DNA from: VRUE01 sp963702955
GTDB lineage: Bacteria; Actinomycetota; Thermoleophilia; Solirubrobacterales; 70-9
Assembly (NCBI GenBank): GCA_963702955.1
Contig: OY969774.1
Location: forward strand, 1,302,001 to 1,366,000
Reading direction: 5' to 3'
Length of the DNA stretch: 64,000 nucleotides
The position numbers and the translations under genes were made by a program. This document shows, piece by piece, positions 15,735 through 24,741 of this stretch; positions within the stretch are counted from its first letter, which is position 1, and each line of letters begins with the position of its first letter. The notes beneath the pieces are model-generated. The model was not told where the DNA came from. It was given only the letters and a program-made list of their open reading frames with translations, and made no database searches.

Positions 15735-16534
15735 CAGGCGTCCTCCTTTCCTTTGAAGAGGTTCATTGCCAGGAGAGCGGAGAGGGCGAGCAGCGCCAGC
15801 AGGACGGCGCCGGCGTAGGCCCCCGTGAAGTTGTATTCGTCGAACTGCTTGGCGACGAAGATCGGCAGCGTTTCGGTCTGGCCCGAGATCTTCCCCGAGA
15901 CCACCGAGACGGCCCCGAACTCGCCCAGCACGCGGGCGGTCGTCAGCACGACGCCGTAGGCGACGCCCCAGCGGATCGAGGGCAGCGTCACCCGCCAGAA
16001 GGTCTGCCAGGCGCCGGCGCCCAGCGTCGAGGCGGCCTGCTCCTGCTCGGTGCCGACCTCGCGCAGCACCGGCACGGTCTCGCGGACGACGAAGGGAACC
16101 GAGACGAAGACGCTGGCGAGGACCATCCCGGGGACGGCGAAGAGGATCTTGAAGCCCGCTTCCGAGACGCCGGCGAACCAGCCGCCGACCCCGTAGAGGA
16201 TGAACAGCGAGAGCCCGATCACGACCGGGGAGACCGCGAACGGAAGGTTGATGATCGCGTCGATCGCCCCGTTGCCCCACCAGCGGTGGCGGACGAGCAG
16301 GATCGCGCAGGCGACGCCGAAGATCGTGTTGAGCGGCACCGCGATCGCGACCATCAGCAGGGTCAGCTCGAGCGCGTGGATCGCGTTGGGCGTGGTGATC
16401 GCTTCGAACGGAGGGGCGAGGCCGTGTTCGAAGGTCTTGTAGAAGATCATCCCCACGGGGACGATCAGCAGGGCTGCGAGGTAGGCGAGCGCGACCGTGC
16501 GCAGGCCCCAGCGACTCGCGGTCGAGCCGGTCAT
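15734..16534 (-). CDS. cysW: Sulfate ABC transporter permease CysW
   Basis: A 266-residue permease with six hydrophobic segments and the EAA loop in the stretch QEQAASTLGAGAWQTFWRVTLP. The motifs NLPFAVSPVVIGL and ARVLGEFGAVSVVSG are those of CysW. It overlaps cysT by four bases and cysA by one. Forms the membrane channel with CysT. Confidence 0.92.
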   Translation of the reverse strand: MTGSTASRWGLRTVALAYLAALLIVPVGMIFYKTFEHGLAPPFEAITTPNAIHALELTLLMVAIAVPLNTIFGVACAILLVRHRWWGNGAIDAIINLPFAVSPVVIGLSLFILYGVGGWFAGVSEAGFKILFAVPGMVLASVFVSVPFVVRETVPVLREVGTEQEQAASTLGAGAWQTFWRVTLPSIRWGVAYGVVLTTARVLGEFGAVSVVSGKISGQTETLPIFVAKQFDEYNFTGAYAGAVLLALLALSALLAMNLFKGKEDA

Positions 16535-17331
16535 CGCCGCGTCCCCAGGCGCTGCAGCAGGCCGACGGCGGCGAGCAGGATCAGCGAGGCGAGCAGCAGC
16601 ACGACCGAGACGGCGGCGGCCCCCGAGGGGTTGCCGGATTCGATCAGCTGGAAGATGTAGATGGAGGAGACCAGCGTCTTGAAGGGGATCTGACCGGTGA
16701 TCAGGACGAGCGAGCCGAACTCCCCGAGCGCCCGCGCGAAGGCGAGTGCGATGCCGGCGCCGATCCCCGGCAGCAGGTTGGGGAAGACGATGCGACGGAA
16801 GATCGTCGCGCCGCCGGCGCCGAGCGAGGCGGCGGCTTCCTCCATCTCGCGGTCCATCTCCATCAGCAGCGGCTGCACGGCGCGGACGACGAAGGGGAGG
16901 GTGACGAAGAGCAGCGCCAGGACGACCGAGAACTTGCTCAGGGTGACGTTGACCCCGATCGGGCTTTCGTGGCCGTAGAGCGCGATCAGGGTGATGCCGG
17001 CGACGATCGTCGGCAGCGCGAACGGCAGGTCGATGAAGGCGTTGACCGCCCTCTTGCCGGGGAACTCGTCGCGGACCAGGACCCAGGCGATAATCGTGCC
17101 GAAGACGGCGTTGATCGCGACCACGATCAGCGAGGCGACGACGGTCAGCTTCAGAGCCGCCACCGACTCCGGGCTGCTGACCGCCGACCAGAAGCTGGAG
17201 AGCCCGTTGTCGAAGGCCTGCGAGACGACCGCCGCCAGCGGCAGCAGGACGATCAGGCTGAGGTACAGCGCGACCATCCCGCGGCCGAGCCAGGGGCCGT
17301 AACGGCGCTCCCGGCCCAGCCGCGCCGGCAA
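16531..17331 (-). CDS. cysT: Sulfate ABC transporter permease CysT/CysU
   Basis: A 266-residue permease with six hydrophobic segments, DLPFALPTIVAGITL, an EAA loop in MEEAAASLGAGGATIFRRI and ARALGEFGSLVLI. The best start is TTG 17331, ten bases after the binding-protein stop with GAGG upstream; a shorter ATG start exists at 17277. Partner of CysW in sulfate uptake. Confidence 0.92.
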   Translation of the reverse strand: MPARLGRERRYGPWLGRGMVALYLSLIVLLPLAAVVSQAFDNGLSSFWSAVSSPESVAALKLTVVASLIVVAINAVFGTIIAWVLVRDEFPGKRAVNAFIDLPFALPTIVAGITLIALYGHESPIGVNVTLSKFSVVLALLFVTLPFVVRAVQPLLMEMDREMEEAAASLGAGGATIFRRIVFPNLLPGIGAGIALAFARALGEFGSLVLITGQIPFKTLVSSIYIFQLIESGNPSGAAAVSVVLLLASLILLAAVGLLQRLGTRR

Positions 17332-17341
17332 GGTGGCTGCC

Positions 17342-18367
17342 TCAGCCGGCAGTGGAGACCCCCAGTTCTTCCTCGATCTCGGTGACCGAGCCGGTGCCTT
17401 CTTCGAAGAACTGTTCCTTGACCTTTTCCCAGCCGCCGAACTTGGCGATCGTGAACAGGCCCTTCGGGGTCGGGAACTCCTCCGGGTTGACCAGCTTCGG
17501 GTTGACCGGGCGGTAGCCGTTTTCGGCCCAGATCTTCTGCCCGGCTTCCGACCAGATGTAGTCGAGGAACTTCTGCGCTTCCGGTCCGGCTTCCTTGGTC
17601 ACCGCGATCGGCGTTTCGATCTTGATCGTGTCTTCCGGGATCACGTATTCGACGTCTTCGCCGGCTTCTTCGGCTTTGATCGCTTCGTTCTCGTAGGTCA
17701 GCAGGACGTCGCCCTGGCCCTGGGTGAAGGCGGTCATCGCGTCGCGGCCGCTGCCCGGCTGGGCCTGGGTCTTTTCGAGCACCGCCTTGACCGCCGCCAG
17801 CGCCTGCGCCGGCGACTTGCCCTGCTCGATCTGCGAGCCGTAGACGGCCATGATGTTCCAGCGGGCCGAGCCGGAGCTGAACGGATTCGGGGTGACGATG
17901 CTGACGTCCTTGCTCAGCAGGTCGTCGAACGAGTGGATGCCGTCCGGGTTGCCCTTGCGGACGGCGATCACGACGACCGAGTCCTGGGCGATCCCCTTGT
18001 ACTTGTTCTGTTCCCAGTCGGCCGCGACCTGGCCTTCTTCGACCAGGCGGGTCATGTCGCTGCCGATCGAGAAGTGGACGACGTCGGCGGGCTGGCCGGC
18101 GGCGACGGCGCGGCTCTGGTCGCCGGAGGCGCCGAAGGAGTTGGTGAAGCTGACGCCCGATCCGGCCGAGGTCGCCTGGAAGCCGGGCTCGAGGCCTTCT
18201 TCGTAGACCGCCTGCGGGGTCGAGTAGCCGACGACGGCGATCTGACCGCCGCCCGAGGAATCGGAGCTGGAGCTGCCGCAACCCGCCAGGACGAGCGCCG
18301 CGATCGCGAGCACCGCAGCGGCCAGGCTCACCCCCACGCTCTTCCTGCCCTTGCCTCCGGTCGTCAT
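17342..18367 (-). CDS. Sulfate-binding lipoprotein
   Basis: A 341-residue lipoprotein with lipobox LAGC (Cys near residue 30), a Ser/Gly linker, and a periplasmic-binding fold. Motifs VGYSTPQAVYEEG, FGASGDQSRAVAAG, DVVHFS and NPFSSGSARWN are typical of the Sbp/CysP family, which holds sulfate by main-chain and Ser contacts. AAAGGGG precedes the ATG at 18367. First gene of the cys operon, downstream of its own promoter region with motif C. CysP (thiosulfate-preferring) and Sbp cannot be separated by eye. Confidence 0.92.
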   Translation of the reverse strand: MTTGGKGRKSVGVSLAAAVLAIAALVLAGCGSSSSDSSGGGQIAVVGYSTPQAVYEEGLEPGFQATSAGSGVSFTNSFGASGDQSRAVAAGQPADVVHFSIGSDMTRLVEEGQVAADWEQNKYKGIAQDSVVVIAVRKGNPDGIHSFDDLLSKDVSIVTPNPFSSGSARWNIMAVYGSQIEQGKSPAQALAAVKAVLEKTQAQPGSGRDAMTAFTQGQGDVLLTYENEAIKAEEAGEDVEYVIPEDTIKIETPIAVTKEAGPEAQKFLDYIWSEAGQKIWAENGYRPVNPKLVNPEEFPTPKGLFTIAKFGGWEKVKEQFFEEGTGSVTEIEEELGVSTAG

Positions 18368-18388
18368 CCAGACCCCTTTCTTTCTTTC

Positions 18389-18410
18389 TTGATGGACTTG
18401 ATTAAGAAGG
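18389..18410. promoter_or_regulatory. Motif C upstream of the sulfate-binding gene
   Basis: A 22-bp block starting TTGA and ending TTAAGAAGG, 22 nt before the sulfate-binding gene and downstream of a TAGGGT -10-like box (minus strand, about 18415-18420). It matches motif A near pstS in 15 of 22 positions. Confidence 0.4.
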
Positions 18411-18470
18411 ATGGCGCGGCACCCTAGCACAAAGTCGATCAGCAAAGTCAGGAAACGGCCGAAAAAAAAC

Positions 18471-18926
18471 TCAGCGGGGCGCCCAGGCGTCCGGCTTGGC
18501 GGCGAGGCTCTCGACGACGGTCGGCAGATCGCCGCTGACCAGGTCGGCGAGGGTGACGTGCTCCAGCACCGCGCGGAGGTTGGCGCGGACGGCGATCCAG
18601 ACCTCCCGCAGGTGCTCGGCGTTGCCGCGGTACTCGATCGACTCGGGCGGCGAGGACTGGACGTGGGCGATCGGCCCCTCGACCGCGCGGACGACGTCGG
18701 CGACGGTTATCGCGTCGGCCGGCTTGGCGAGCCAGTAGCCGCCCTTGGCGCCGCGGCGGGCGCGGACCAGGCCGTGGTGCTTCAGCTCGAGCAGGATGTG
18801 CTCGAGGAACTGCAAGGGGATGTCCTGCGCCTCGGCCAACCGCTCGCCCTTGACGGGCTCGTCGCCGGCGGCCGCGAGCTCGGCCGCGGCCCTCACAGCG
18901 TAGTCGGCCTTCGCAGAAACACGCAT
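18471..18926 (-). CDS. Rrf2-family regulator next to the sulfate operon, no cysteines
   Basis: A 151-residue winged-helix regulator beginning MRVSAKADYAVRAA. It is clearly a paralog of the Rrf2 protein beside chrA, with the same length and a matching central helix (FLEHILLELKHHGLVRARRG against the same region there). No cysteine is present, so Fe-S sensing is excluded and a CymR-like mechanism, reading sulfur status through a metabolite or partner protein, is more likely. It lies between the TSUP permease and the sulfate operon, all read leftwards, and probably regulates them. Confidence 0.88.
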   Translation of the reverse strand: MRVSAKADYAVRAAAELAAAGDEPVKGERLAEAQDIPLQFLEHILLELKHHGLVRARRGAKGGYWLAKPADAITVADVVRAVEGPIAHVQSSPPESIEYRGNAEHLREVWIAVRANLRAVLEHVTLADLVSGDLPTVVESLAAKPDAWAPR

Positions 18927-18942
18927 AGGGCTAGTTAATCAG

Positions 18943-19875
18943 TCAGCCGATCGTGTCATGCGCCAGCTCGCCGGCGCGGTCGAGCGCTTGCTGCGCTTCG
19001 CGCTGGCGGCGACGGTGGAGCCAGTGGGGAGCGTAGAGGATCGCGCCGAGCCCGATCGCAGCGACCGCGGCGGCGATCGGCCAGACGGTCGGATCGCCCT
19101 TCTGGATCGTGACGATCCCCGACCCGACCAGGACCACGCCGAGGGCGGTGCGGATGAAGCCCTGCGGGGCTTTGCTGGAAAGCGCGGCGCCGATCACGAC
19201 GCCGGGCACCGAGCCGATCAGGATGTTGGCGGCGAGGGTGAAGTTGACGTTGCCGCCGACCCAGTGGGCGATCCCGGCCGCCCAGAGGAGGATCGCCGCG
19301 TGGACGACGTCGGTCCCGACGACCCGCTTCGGCGCCAGGCGGTAGACGGCGATCAGCAGGATCGCGATCACGGTGCCCGAGCCGGCCGAGGTGATTCCGA
19401 TCACGAAACCGGTGGTGGCGCCGATCAGCACCGCCGCGACTTTGTGCCGGCGCTCGACGTCGAAGCGATCCCGCTCGTGAACGAGGTTGCGCAGGATCAG
19501 CGCCCGCGCCAGGGTGATGATCCCGACCATCAGCAGGGTGCCGCCGAGCACGGCGTAGACGAGCGAGTCGAGCCGGTCTTCGCCGATGTGGCGCTCCAGC
19601 ACCGAGACGATCGCGACACCGAGGACCGCGGCCGGCACGCTGCCCAGCGCCATCCACCTGACCAGCTCCATGTTGACCGTCTTCATCTTCAGGTGGCGCC
19701 AACTGCCGACCGTCTTGGTGATCGCCGAGTAGAAGATGTCGGTGCCGATCGCGGTGGTCGGCTGGATGCCGAAGATGAGGATCAGCAGCGGCGTCATCAG
19801 CGAGCCGCCACCCATCCCCGTCATCCCGACGAGGATGCCGATGCCGAGTCCGAAGATGACGATTGCCGGGTCCAT
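18943..19875 (-). CDS. TauE/SafE (TSUP) family sulfite or sulfonate permease
   Basis: A 310-residue membrane protein with two related halves. The N-half has GMTGMGGGSLMTPLL and the C-half GITSAGSGTVIAI, the two glycine-rich signatures of TSUP transporters; about eight hydrophobic segments are visible. These proteins move sulfite, sulfonates or related anions. Its position upstream of an Rrf2 regulator and the sulfate ABC operon suggests export or recapture of a sulfur anion. Two positions where many homologs have Asp read Val-Asn here. Confidence 0.9.
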   Translation of the reverse strand: MDPAIVIFGLGIGILVGMTGMGGGSLMTPLLILIFGIQPTTAIGTDIFYSAITKTVGSWRHLKMKTVNMELVRWMALGSVPAAVLGVAIVSVLERHIGEDRLDSLVYAVLGGTLLMVGIITLARALILRNLVHERDRFDVERRHKVAAVLIGATTGFVIGITSAGSGTVIAILLIAVYRLAPKRVVGTDVVHAAILLWAAGIAHWVGGNVNFTLAANILIGSVPGVVIGAALSSKAPQGFIRTALGVVLVGSGIVTIQKGDPTVWPIAAAVAAIGLGAILYAPHWLHRRRQREAQQALDRAGELAHDTIG

Positions 19876-19896
19876 CTTGAGATCCGCCGGGGCTTA

Positions 19897-19922
19897 TCGA
19901 CTATCCCGACCGGTTTAGTCGA
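19897..19922. promoter_or_regulatory. Inverted repeat between TSUP and the divergent ABC operon
   Basis: TCGACTA at 19897-19903 pairs perfectly with TAGTCGA at 19916-19922 across 12 bp, in the 72-bp gap between two divergent start codons. One arm overlaps a GATAGT -10-like box on the minus strand. Candidate operator for both sides. Confidence 0.45.
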
Positions 19923-19947
19923 GAGGGCGGAGTGCGCCAGGATACCA

Positions 19948-20700
19948 ATGGTGGTTGCGATCCGAGGCCTTTCCCACTCTTACGGCGACCTGCGGGCGAT
20001 CGAGCGACTCGACCTGGCGGTCCCCGCGCATGGCGTCCTCGGCCTGGTCGGGCCCTCGGGCTGCGGCAAGTCAACCCTGCTGGAGCTGATCGCCGGCCTG
20101 CAGGAGCCCGTGGCGGGCGGGATCGAGGTCGGCGGAGCCGGAGGCGCCGGCGACCGCCTCCGCCACTGCGCCCTGATGCCCCAGCGCGATCTCCTCCTGC
20201 CCTGGCTGGCGGCGATCGACAACGCGGCGCTGGCGCTGCGCAACCGCGGCCTGCGCCGCCGGGCGGCGCGCGAGGAGACGGCGCTGCTGTTCGAGCGCTT
20301 CGGGCTGGCCGGCTTCGAGCGAACCAGGCCGGCCGAGCTGTCGGGTGGGATGCGGCAGCGGGTCGCCTTCCTGCGCACCCTCCTCGCGGGCAAGCCGGTG
20401 CTGGCCCTCGACGAGCCGTTCGCCTCGCTCGACGCGATCACCCGGGCCGAGATGCAGGGCTGGCTGGCCGGCGCCCTTGCGGCCGACCCCCGCACCGTCG
20501 TCCTCGTCACCCACGACGTCGAGGAGGCGCTCTACCTCTCCGACCGCGTCGCCGTGCTCTCGGCGCGGCCGGGGCGCGTGGTCGAGGAATTAAGCGCCCC
20601 GGCGCCCCGCGCCGCCGACCGCGACGCCGCGGTCACCGACCCCACCTTCGTCGCGGTCCGGGAGCGGGCGATGCACGCCCTGCGCGGAGGCGCCAAATGA
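19948..20700 (+). CDS. ABC transporter ATPase of a thiamine-precursor-like importer (ThiZ-like)
   Basis: A 250-residue ATPase of the nitrate/sulfonate/taurine/pyrimidine group. Walker A GPSGCGKST, signature LSGGMRQRVAFLRTL, Walker B VLALDEPFASLD and switch His VTHDVEEA are complete. It overlaps the permease gene by four bases. Substrate identity comes from the binding protein two genes downstream, which resembles ThiY. The Walker A Ser uses the rare codon TCA (GTCAAC at 20070-20075). No TPP riboswitch is seen in the short upstream gap. Confidence 0.88.
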   Translation: MVVAIRGLSHSYGDLRAIERLDLAVPAHGVLGLVGPSGCGKSTLLELIAGLQEPVAGGIEVGGAGGAGDRLRHCALMPQRDLLLPWLAAIDNAALALRNRGLRRRAAREETALLFERFGLAGFERTRPAELSGGMRQRVAFLRTLLAGKPVLALDEPFASLDAITRAEMQGWLAGALAADPRTVVLVTHDVEEALYLSDRVAVLSARPGRVVEELSAPAPRAADRDAAVTDPTFVAVRERAMHALRGGAK

Positions 20701-21449
20701 AGCGTTGGGGACTGCCGCTGCTGGTGCTCGCGGCGCTGATCGGCGCCTGGCAGGTCGCCGCCAGCAGCGGCGCGCTCGCCGACCTGCTCAACCTCGAAAG
20801 CTTTCTCGTCCCCTCGCCGGCGGAAATCGCTTCCTCGCTGTGGGAGAACCGCAGCCTGCTCGCCGAAAACACCTGGGTCACCCTGAAGGAGATCCTGCTG
20901 GGGTTCCTCTGCGGCCTCGCGGCCGCGCTCGCCTTCGCCGTCCTGCTCAGCCTCTCCGAGACCCTGCGCCGCGCCTTCTACCCGCTGCTGGTCGGCTCGC
21001 AGGCGATCCCGATTCCGGTCGTCGCGCCGATCCTCGTCGTCCTGCTCGGCTTCGGGATCGGACCCAAGCTGGTGATCGTGGCGCTCGTCTGCTTCTTTCC
21101 GATCGCCGTCACCACCCTCGACGGCCTCCGCTCCGTCAACGCCGAGACGGTGAAGATGATGCGCAGCCTCGACGCCTCTCGCCTGCAGCTGCTGTGGCGG
21201 GTCGAAGCTCCCACCGCCCTGCCGTTCGCCTTCAGCGGCGCCAAAATCTCGATCGCGGTCGCCGTGATCGGCGCCGTCTTCGGCGAGTGGGCGGGCGCCG
21301 AATCCGGGCTTGGCGTCCTGATCAAACAAGACACCGCTCAGCTCGAGGTCGCGCGAGCGTTCGCGGCGGCCGTTCTGCTGATGGCAATCGCGGCCGCCCT
21401 CTTCGGCCTCCTCGCCCTCGCGGAGCGCCGTGTCGTCACTTGGCGATAG
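20697..21449 (+). CDS. ABC transporter permease (ThiX-like)
   Basis: A 250-residue permease, six hydrophobic segments, with the SsuC/TauC-type EAA loop in MMRSLDASRLQLLWRVEAP and the signature VAVIGAVFGEWAGAESGLG near the end. It begins at the ATG in AAATGA, coupled to the ATPase. It forms the channel for the pyrimidine-type substrate bound by the next gene product. Confidence 0.88.
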   Translation: MKRWGLPLLVLAALIGAWQVAASSGALADLLNLESFLVPSPAEIASSLWENRSLLAENTWVTLKEILLGFLCGLAAALAFAVLLSLSETLRRAFYPLLVGSQAIPIPVVAPILVVLLGFGIGPKLVIVALVCFFPIAVTTLDGLRSVNAETVKMMRSLDASRLQLLWRVEAPTALPFAFSGAKISIAVAVIGAVFGEWAGAESGLGVLIKQDTAQLEVARAFAAAVLLMAIAAALFGLLALAERRVVTWR

Positions 21450-21459
21450 AAAGCAGGGG

Positions 21460-22464
21460 ATGAAGCGCTCCCGCCTGCAGGCGATCGTCGCATCCCTGGC
21501 CGTGCTGGCGCTCGCCCTGGCGCTCGCCGCCTGCGGGGAGAAGAGCGAGGAAGGCGGCAGCGAAAAGCAGCCGCTCAGCCTGACGCTCGACTTCTACCCG
21601 AACCCCGACCACGCCGGCATCTACATGGCGCAGAAGCTCGGCTACTTCGAAGAAGCCGGGCTCGACGTCTCGATCCACACCCCGTCGGACCCGGCGGCGC
21701 CGATCAAGGAAGTCGCCGCCGGACGCACCGACCTGGCGATCTCCTACGAGCCCGAGGTCCTGCTGGCCCGCGACCAGGGACTGAACGTGGTCGCCGTCGG
21801 CGCGATCGTCGACCGGCCGCTGACCTCGATGATCTGGCTGAAGAAGTCGAAGATCGGCGGCATCGGCGACCTGCGCGGCAAGACGATCGCTACCGCCGGC
21901 ATCCCCTACCAGGACGCCTACCTGAAGACGATCCTCGGCCGCGCCGGCCTCTCCCCCTCCGACGTGAACACCGTCAACGTCGGCTACGGGCTGCTGCCGG
22001 CGATCGTCGGCGGCCGCGCCCAGGCGATGCTCGGCGGCTTCAGCAACGTCGAGGGGGTCGACCTGCGGCTGCGCGGCAAGCAGCCGGTCGTCACCCCGGT
22101 CGACAGGCTCGGCGTGCCGACCTACGACGAGCTGGTGCTGGTCGCCAAGCGCGAACGGCTGCAAGAAGATCCGGAATCGATCCGCCTCTTCCTCGCCGCG
22201 CTCGCCCGCGGCACCGCCGCCGCGGCGAAGAATCCGGGGGCGACGACGAAGGCCCTGCTCGAAGCCAACGGCGATCTCGACCCGAAGCTGACCGAAGCGG
22301 AGGTGAAGGCGACGCTGCCGCTGCTCTCGGCCCGCGGCACGATGGATCCTGCCGCCTGGGGCCGCTTCAGCGCCTGGATGCGCGAAAACGAACTGATCTC
22401 CAAGCCGATCTCCCCGGCCGCAGCGCTGACCGACGAATACCTACCCGGCGGCGTTCCCCAGTAG
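21460..22464 (+). CDS. THI5/NMT1-like substrate-binding lipoprotein (ThiY-like)
   Basis: A 334-residue lipoprotein with lipobox LAAC (Cys near residue 26). The mature domain starts LTLDFYPNPDHAGIYMAQKL and continues GYFEEAGLDV, hallmarks of ThiY-type proteins that bind formylaminopyrimidine, a thiamine breakdown product salvaged to HMP. DLAISYEPEVLLARDQGLNV and GIPYQDAYLKTIL fit the same family. Third gene of the operon, 10 nt after the permease. Its last 24 nt overlap the end of the convergent c-di-GMP gene. Confidence 0.87.
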   Translation: MKRSRLQAIVASLAVLALALALAACGEKSEEGGSEKQPLSLTLDFYPNPDHAGIYMAQKLGYFEEAGLDVSIHTPSDPAAPIKEVAAGRTDLAISYEPEVLLARDQGLNVVAVGAIVDRPLTSMIWLKKSKIGGIGDLRGKTIATAGIPYQDAYLKTILGRAGLSPSDVNTVNVGYGLLPAIVGGRAQAMLGGFSNVEGVDLRLRGKQPVVTPVDRLGVPTYDELVLVAKRERLQEDPESIRLFLAALARGTAAAAKNPGATTKALLEANGDLDPKLTEAEVKATLPLLSARGTMDPAAWGRFSAWMRENELISKPISPAAALTDEYLPGGVPQ

Positions 22465-24735
22465 CTCGAAGCTGCCCTCGCGCAGCAGCTCGGTCACCTT
22501 CTGCGGCGCGAGCGGTCGTGAGAAGAGGTGCCCCTGGGCGTAGTCGCAGCCGAGCCGCATCAGCTCTGACAGCTGCGCCTCGTTCTCGACCCCCTCGGCG
22601 ATCGCATCGAGCGAGAGCGCCCGCGCCATCCCGATCACCGCCTCGACGATCGCCGTCCGCTCCTGCTCGACCCCCAGCCCCTCGACGAAGGAGCGGTCGA
22701 TCTTCAGCGCGTCGAAGGGGAAGCGGTTGAGGTAGGCGAGCGAGGAGTAGCCGGTGCCGAAGTCGTCGAGCACGAGCCGCACGCCGATCTCGCTCAGCGC
22801 TTCGAGCGTCGCCTTGGCGGTTGCCGACTCCTCGACCAGCGCGCTCTCGGTGATCTCGAGCCGCAGGTTGACCGGCTCCAGCCCGGTGCGGCTGAGGATC
22901 TCCGCGACCGAGTCGGCGAGGTCGCGGTGGGCGACCTGCCGGGCCGAGAGGTTGACCGCGATGTCGAGCGGCCGCCGGTCGGGCTGCAGAGCCTGCCAGC
23001 CGAGCGCCTGGCGGCAGGCGGCCTCCTGCACCCAGCGGCCGATCGGCTCGATCAGGCCGCTGTCCTCGGCGATCGAGACGAACTCGCCGGGTTCGAGGAT
23101 CCCGCGCTGCGGATGCCGCCAGCGGACCAGCGCCTCGAGGCCGACGATCTCGCCGCTGCCCAGCGCCACCACCGGCTGGTAGTGCAGCTCGAGCTCCTCG
23201 CGCTCGACCGCGTGGCGCAGCTCGCGCTCGAGCTCGAGCCGGCGCACAGCGCGGGCTCGCATCTCGGCGTCGAACATCTCGCAGCGCCCGCGGCCGCGCT
23301 CCTTGGCCCGGTACATCGCCGCGTCGGCGTCGCGGATCAGCATCTCGGCGTCAACCGGTTCGCGACCGGCCGGCCGGGCCACCGCGACCCCGACGCTGGC
23401 CGAGACGAAATGATCGGCGCCGCCCATCGAGTAGGGCTCGGCGAAAGCGCCGGCGACCCGGTCGGCGATCGCCAACGCCTCGTCCTCGTCGGCGAGGCGA
23501 TCGACGAGGATGCCGAACTCGTCGCCGCCGAAGCGGGCGACGATGTCGCCGGGGCGCAGGTGGGCGCGCAGCCGCGGCGCCACCGCCCGCAGCAGGTCGT
23601 CGCCGGCGTGGTGGCCGATGCTGTCGTTGATCAGCTTGAAATGGTCGAGGTCGAGGAAGAGCATTCCGACCGGCGAGCCGGAGGCGGTGCCGCGGCGCAG
23701 CGCGTCCTGCATCGACTCGATGAAGCTGAGCCGGTTCGGCAGCCCGGTCAGCGAGTCGTGCAGGACGCGATGGCGCAGCGCCTCGTCCGCGGTATGGCGC
23801 TCGAAGGCGTCGGCGAGCACGTTGGCCGATGCCTGCACGAAGTGGACGTCCTGGGGGGTGAAGCGGCTCGGCTCGGTGGAGTGGATGTCGAAGACGCCGA
23901 AGGGGCGCTCGGTGCCGGCGATCGGCACCGCGAGGCTGCTGCGCACGCCGAGCAGGCGCAGGGCCGGCGGCATCGAGAAGCGCCGCTCCGAGGACCAGTC
24001 GTCGACGATCACGTGCAAACCGGACTCGAGTGCGGCCCCGGCGTGGGAGTCGCGGGCCGCCGAGGCCCGCCGCTCGGCGCCCAGCGACTGGCCCTCCAGC
24101 CCGGCCCGCAGCTGCAGCCGCCGTCCCTCGCGCCCGGCCTCCCAGACGCAGGCGGCCTCGACGCCCTCGATCTCGGTCATCAGCGCCGCGGCCCGCGTCC
24201 GCAGCCGCGCCGGGTCGCCGTCCTGCAGCGCCTGGCGGCCGAGCAGCGCCACGGTCGCCTGCTGCGCGGCGGCGCGCCGCAGCTCCTGCTCGGCGATCTT
24301 GCGCTCGGTGATGTCGTAGAGGACCCCGTGCCAAATCTGCGTCCCGCGCTCGTCGGGCTCGAGGACCGCCTCGTCGAGGATCCAGACGACGCTGCCATCG
24401 CGGGTGATCATCCGGTAGTCGATCGGCGGGCTGCTGCCCCCTTCCGTTCCCTTGTAGGTCTCCTGCTCCAACGCCCGCTCGCGGTCCTCCGGGTGCAGCT
24501 GCCGCGCCCACAGGCCCGGGTCGGCCATCCACTCCTCCGGGCTGTAGCCGAGGATTTCCTCGATCTGCGGGCTGACGTAGCGCCAGCGGCCGCGTTCGCC
24601 GATCTCGCAGGAGTAGACGATCGCCGGCAGGCGCTCCACAAGGCGCCGGTATTCGGTCCCCGCCGAGGAGATCTCGTCGAGAAACTCGTTTACCCGGTCG
24701 TCCGGCCAGCCGTCGCCCCGTCCCGCGTGTTCCAT
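22441..24735 (-). CDS. c-di-GMP turnover protein: PAS-GAF-GGDEF-EAL
   Basis: A 764-residue protein. A PAS domain (about 25-145, with a PAC-like end VLYDITERK) and a GAF domain (about 165-310) precede a GGDEF domain with intact GGDEF at about 403 and an upstream RPGD inhibitory site five residues before it. The EAL domain has EALVRWRHP near 533 and LDDFGTGYSS. All signature residues for both cyclase and phosphodiesterase activity are present. No membrane segment, so probably a cytoplasmic sensor of a small ligand or redox state. The ATG at 24735 follows a GATAAG box by 6 nt: leaderless. Confidence 0.93.
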   Translation of the reverse strand: MEHAGRGDGWPDDRVNEFLDEISSAGTEYRRLVERLPAIVYSCEIGERGRWRYVSPQIEEILGYSPEEWMADPGLWARQLHPEDRERALEQETYKGTEGGSSPPIDYRMITRDGSVVWILDEAVLEPDERGTQIWHGVLYDITERKIAEQELRRAAAQQATVALLGRQALQDGDPARLRTRAAALMTEIEGVEAACVWEAGREGRRLQLRAGLEGQSLGAERRASAARDSHAGAALESGLHVIVDDWSSERRFSMPPALRLLGVRSSLAVPIAGTERPFGVFDIHSTEPSRFTPQDVHFVQASANVLADAFERHTADEALRHRVLHDSLTGLPNRLSFIESMQDALRRGTASGSPVGMLFLDLDHFKLINDSIGHHAGDDLLRAVAPRLRAHLRPGDIVARFGGDEFGILVDRLADEDEALAIADRVAGAFAEPYSMGGADHFVSASVGVAVARPAGREPVDAEMLIRDADAAMYRAKERGRGRCEMFDAEMRARAVRRLELERELRHAVEREELELHYQPVVALGSGEIVGLEALVRWRHPQRGILEPGEFVSIAEDSGLIEPIGRWVQEAACRQALGWQALQPDRRPLDIAVNLSARQVAHRDLADSVAEILSRTGLEPVNLRLEITESALVEESATAKATLEALSEIGVRLVLDDFGTGYSSLAYLNRFPFDALKIDRSFVEGLGVEQERTAIVEAVIGMARALSLDAIAEGVENEAQLSELMRLGCDYAQGHLFSRPLAPQKVTELLREGSFELLGNAAG

Positions 24736-24741
24736 CGCGGG

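Noticed and set aside
19876..19947. TPP riboswitch before the thiamine-precursor importer
   Set aside because: The gap is only 72 bp and none of the conserved TPP-box sequences are present.
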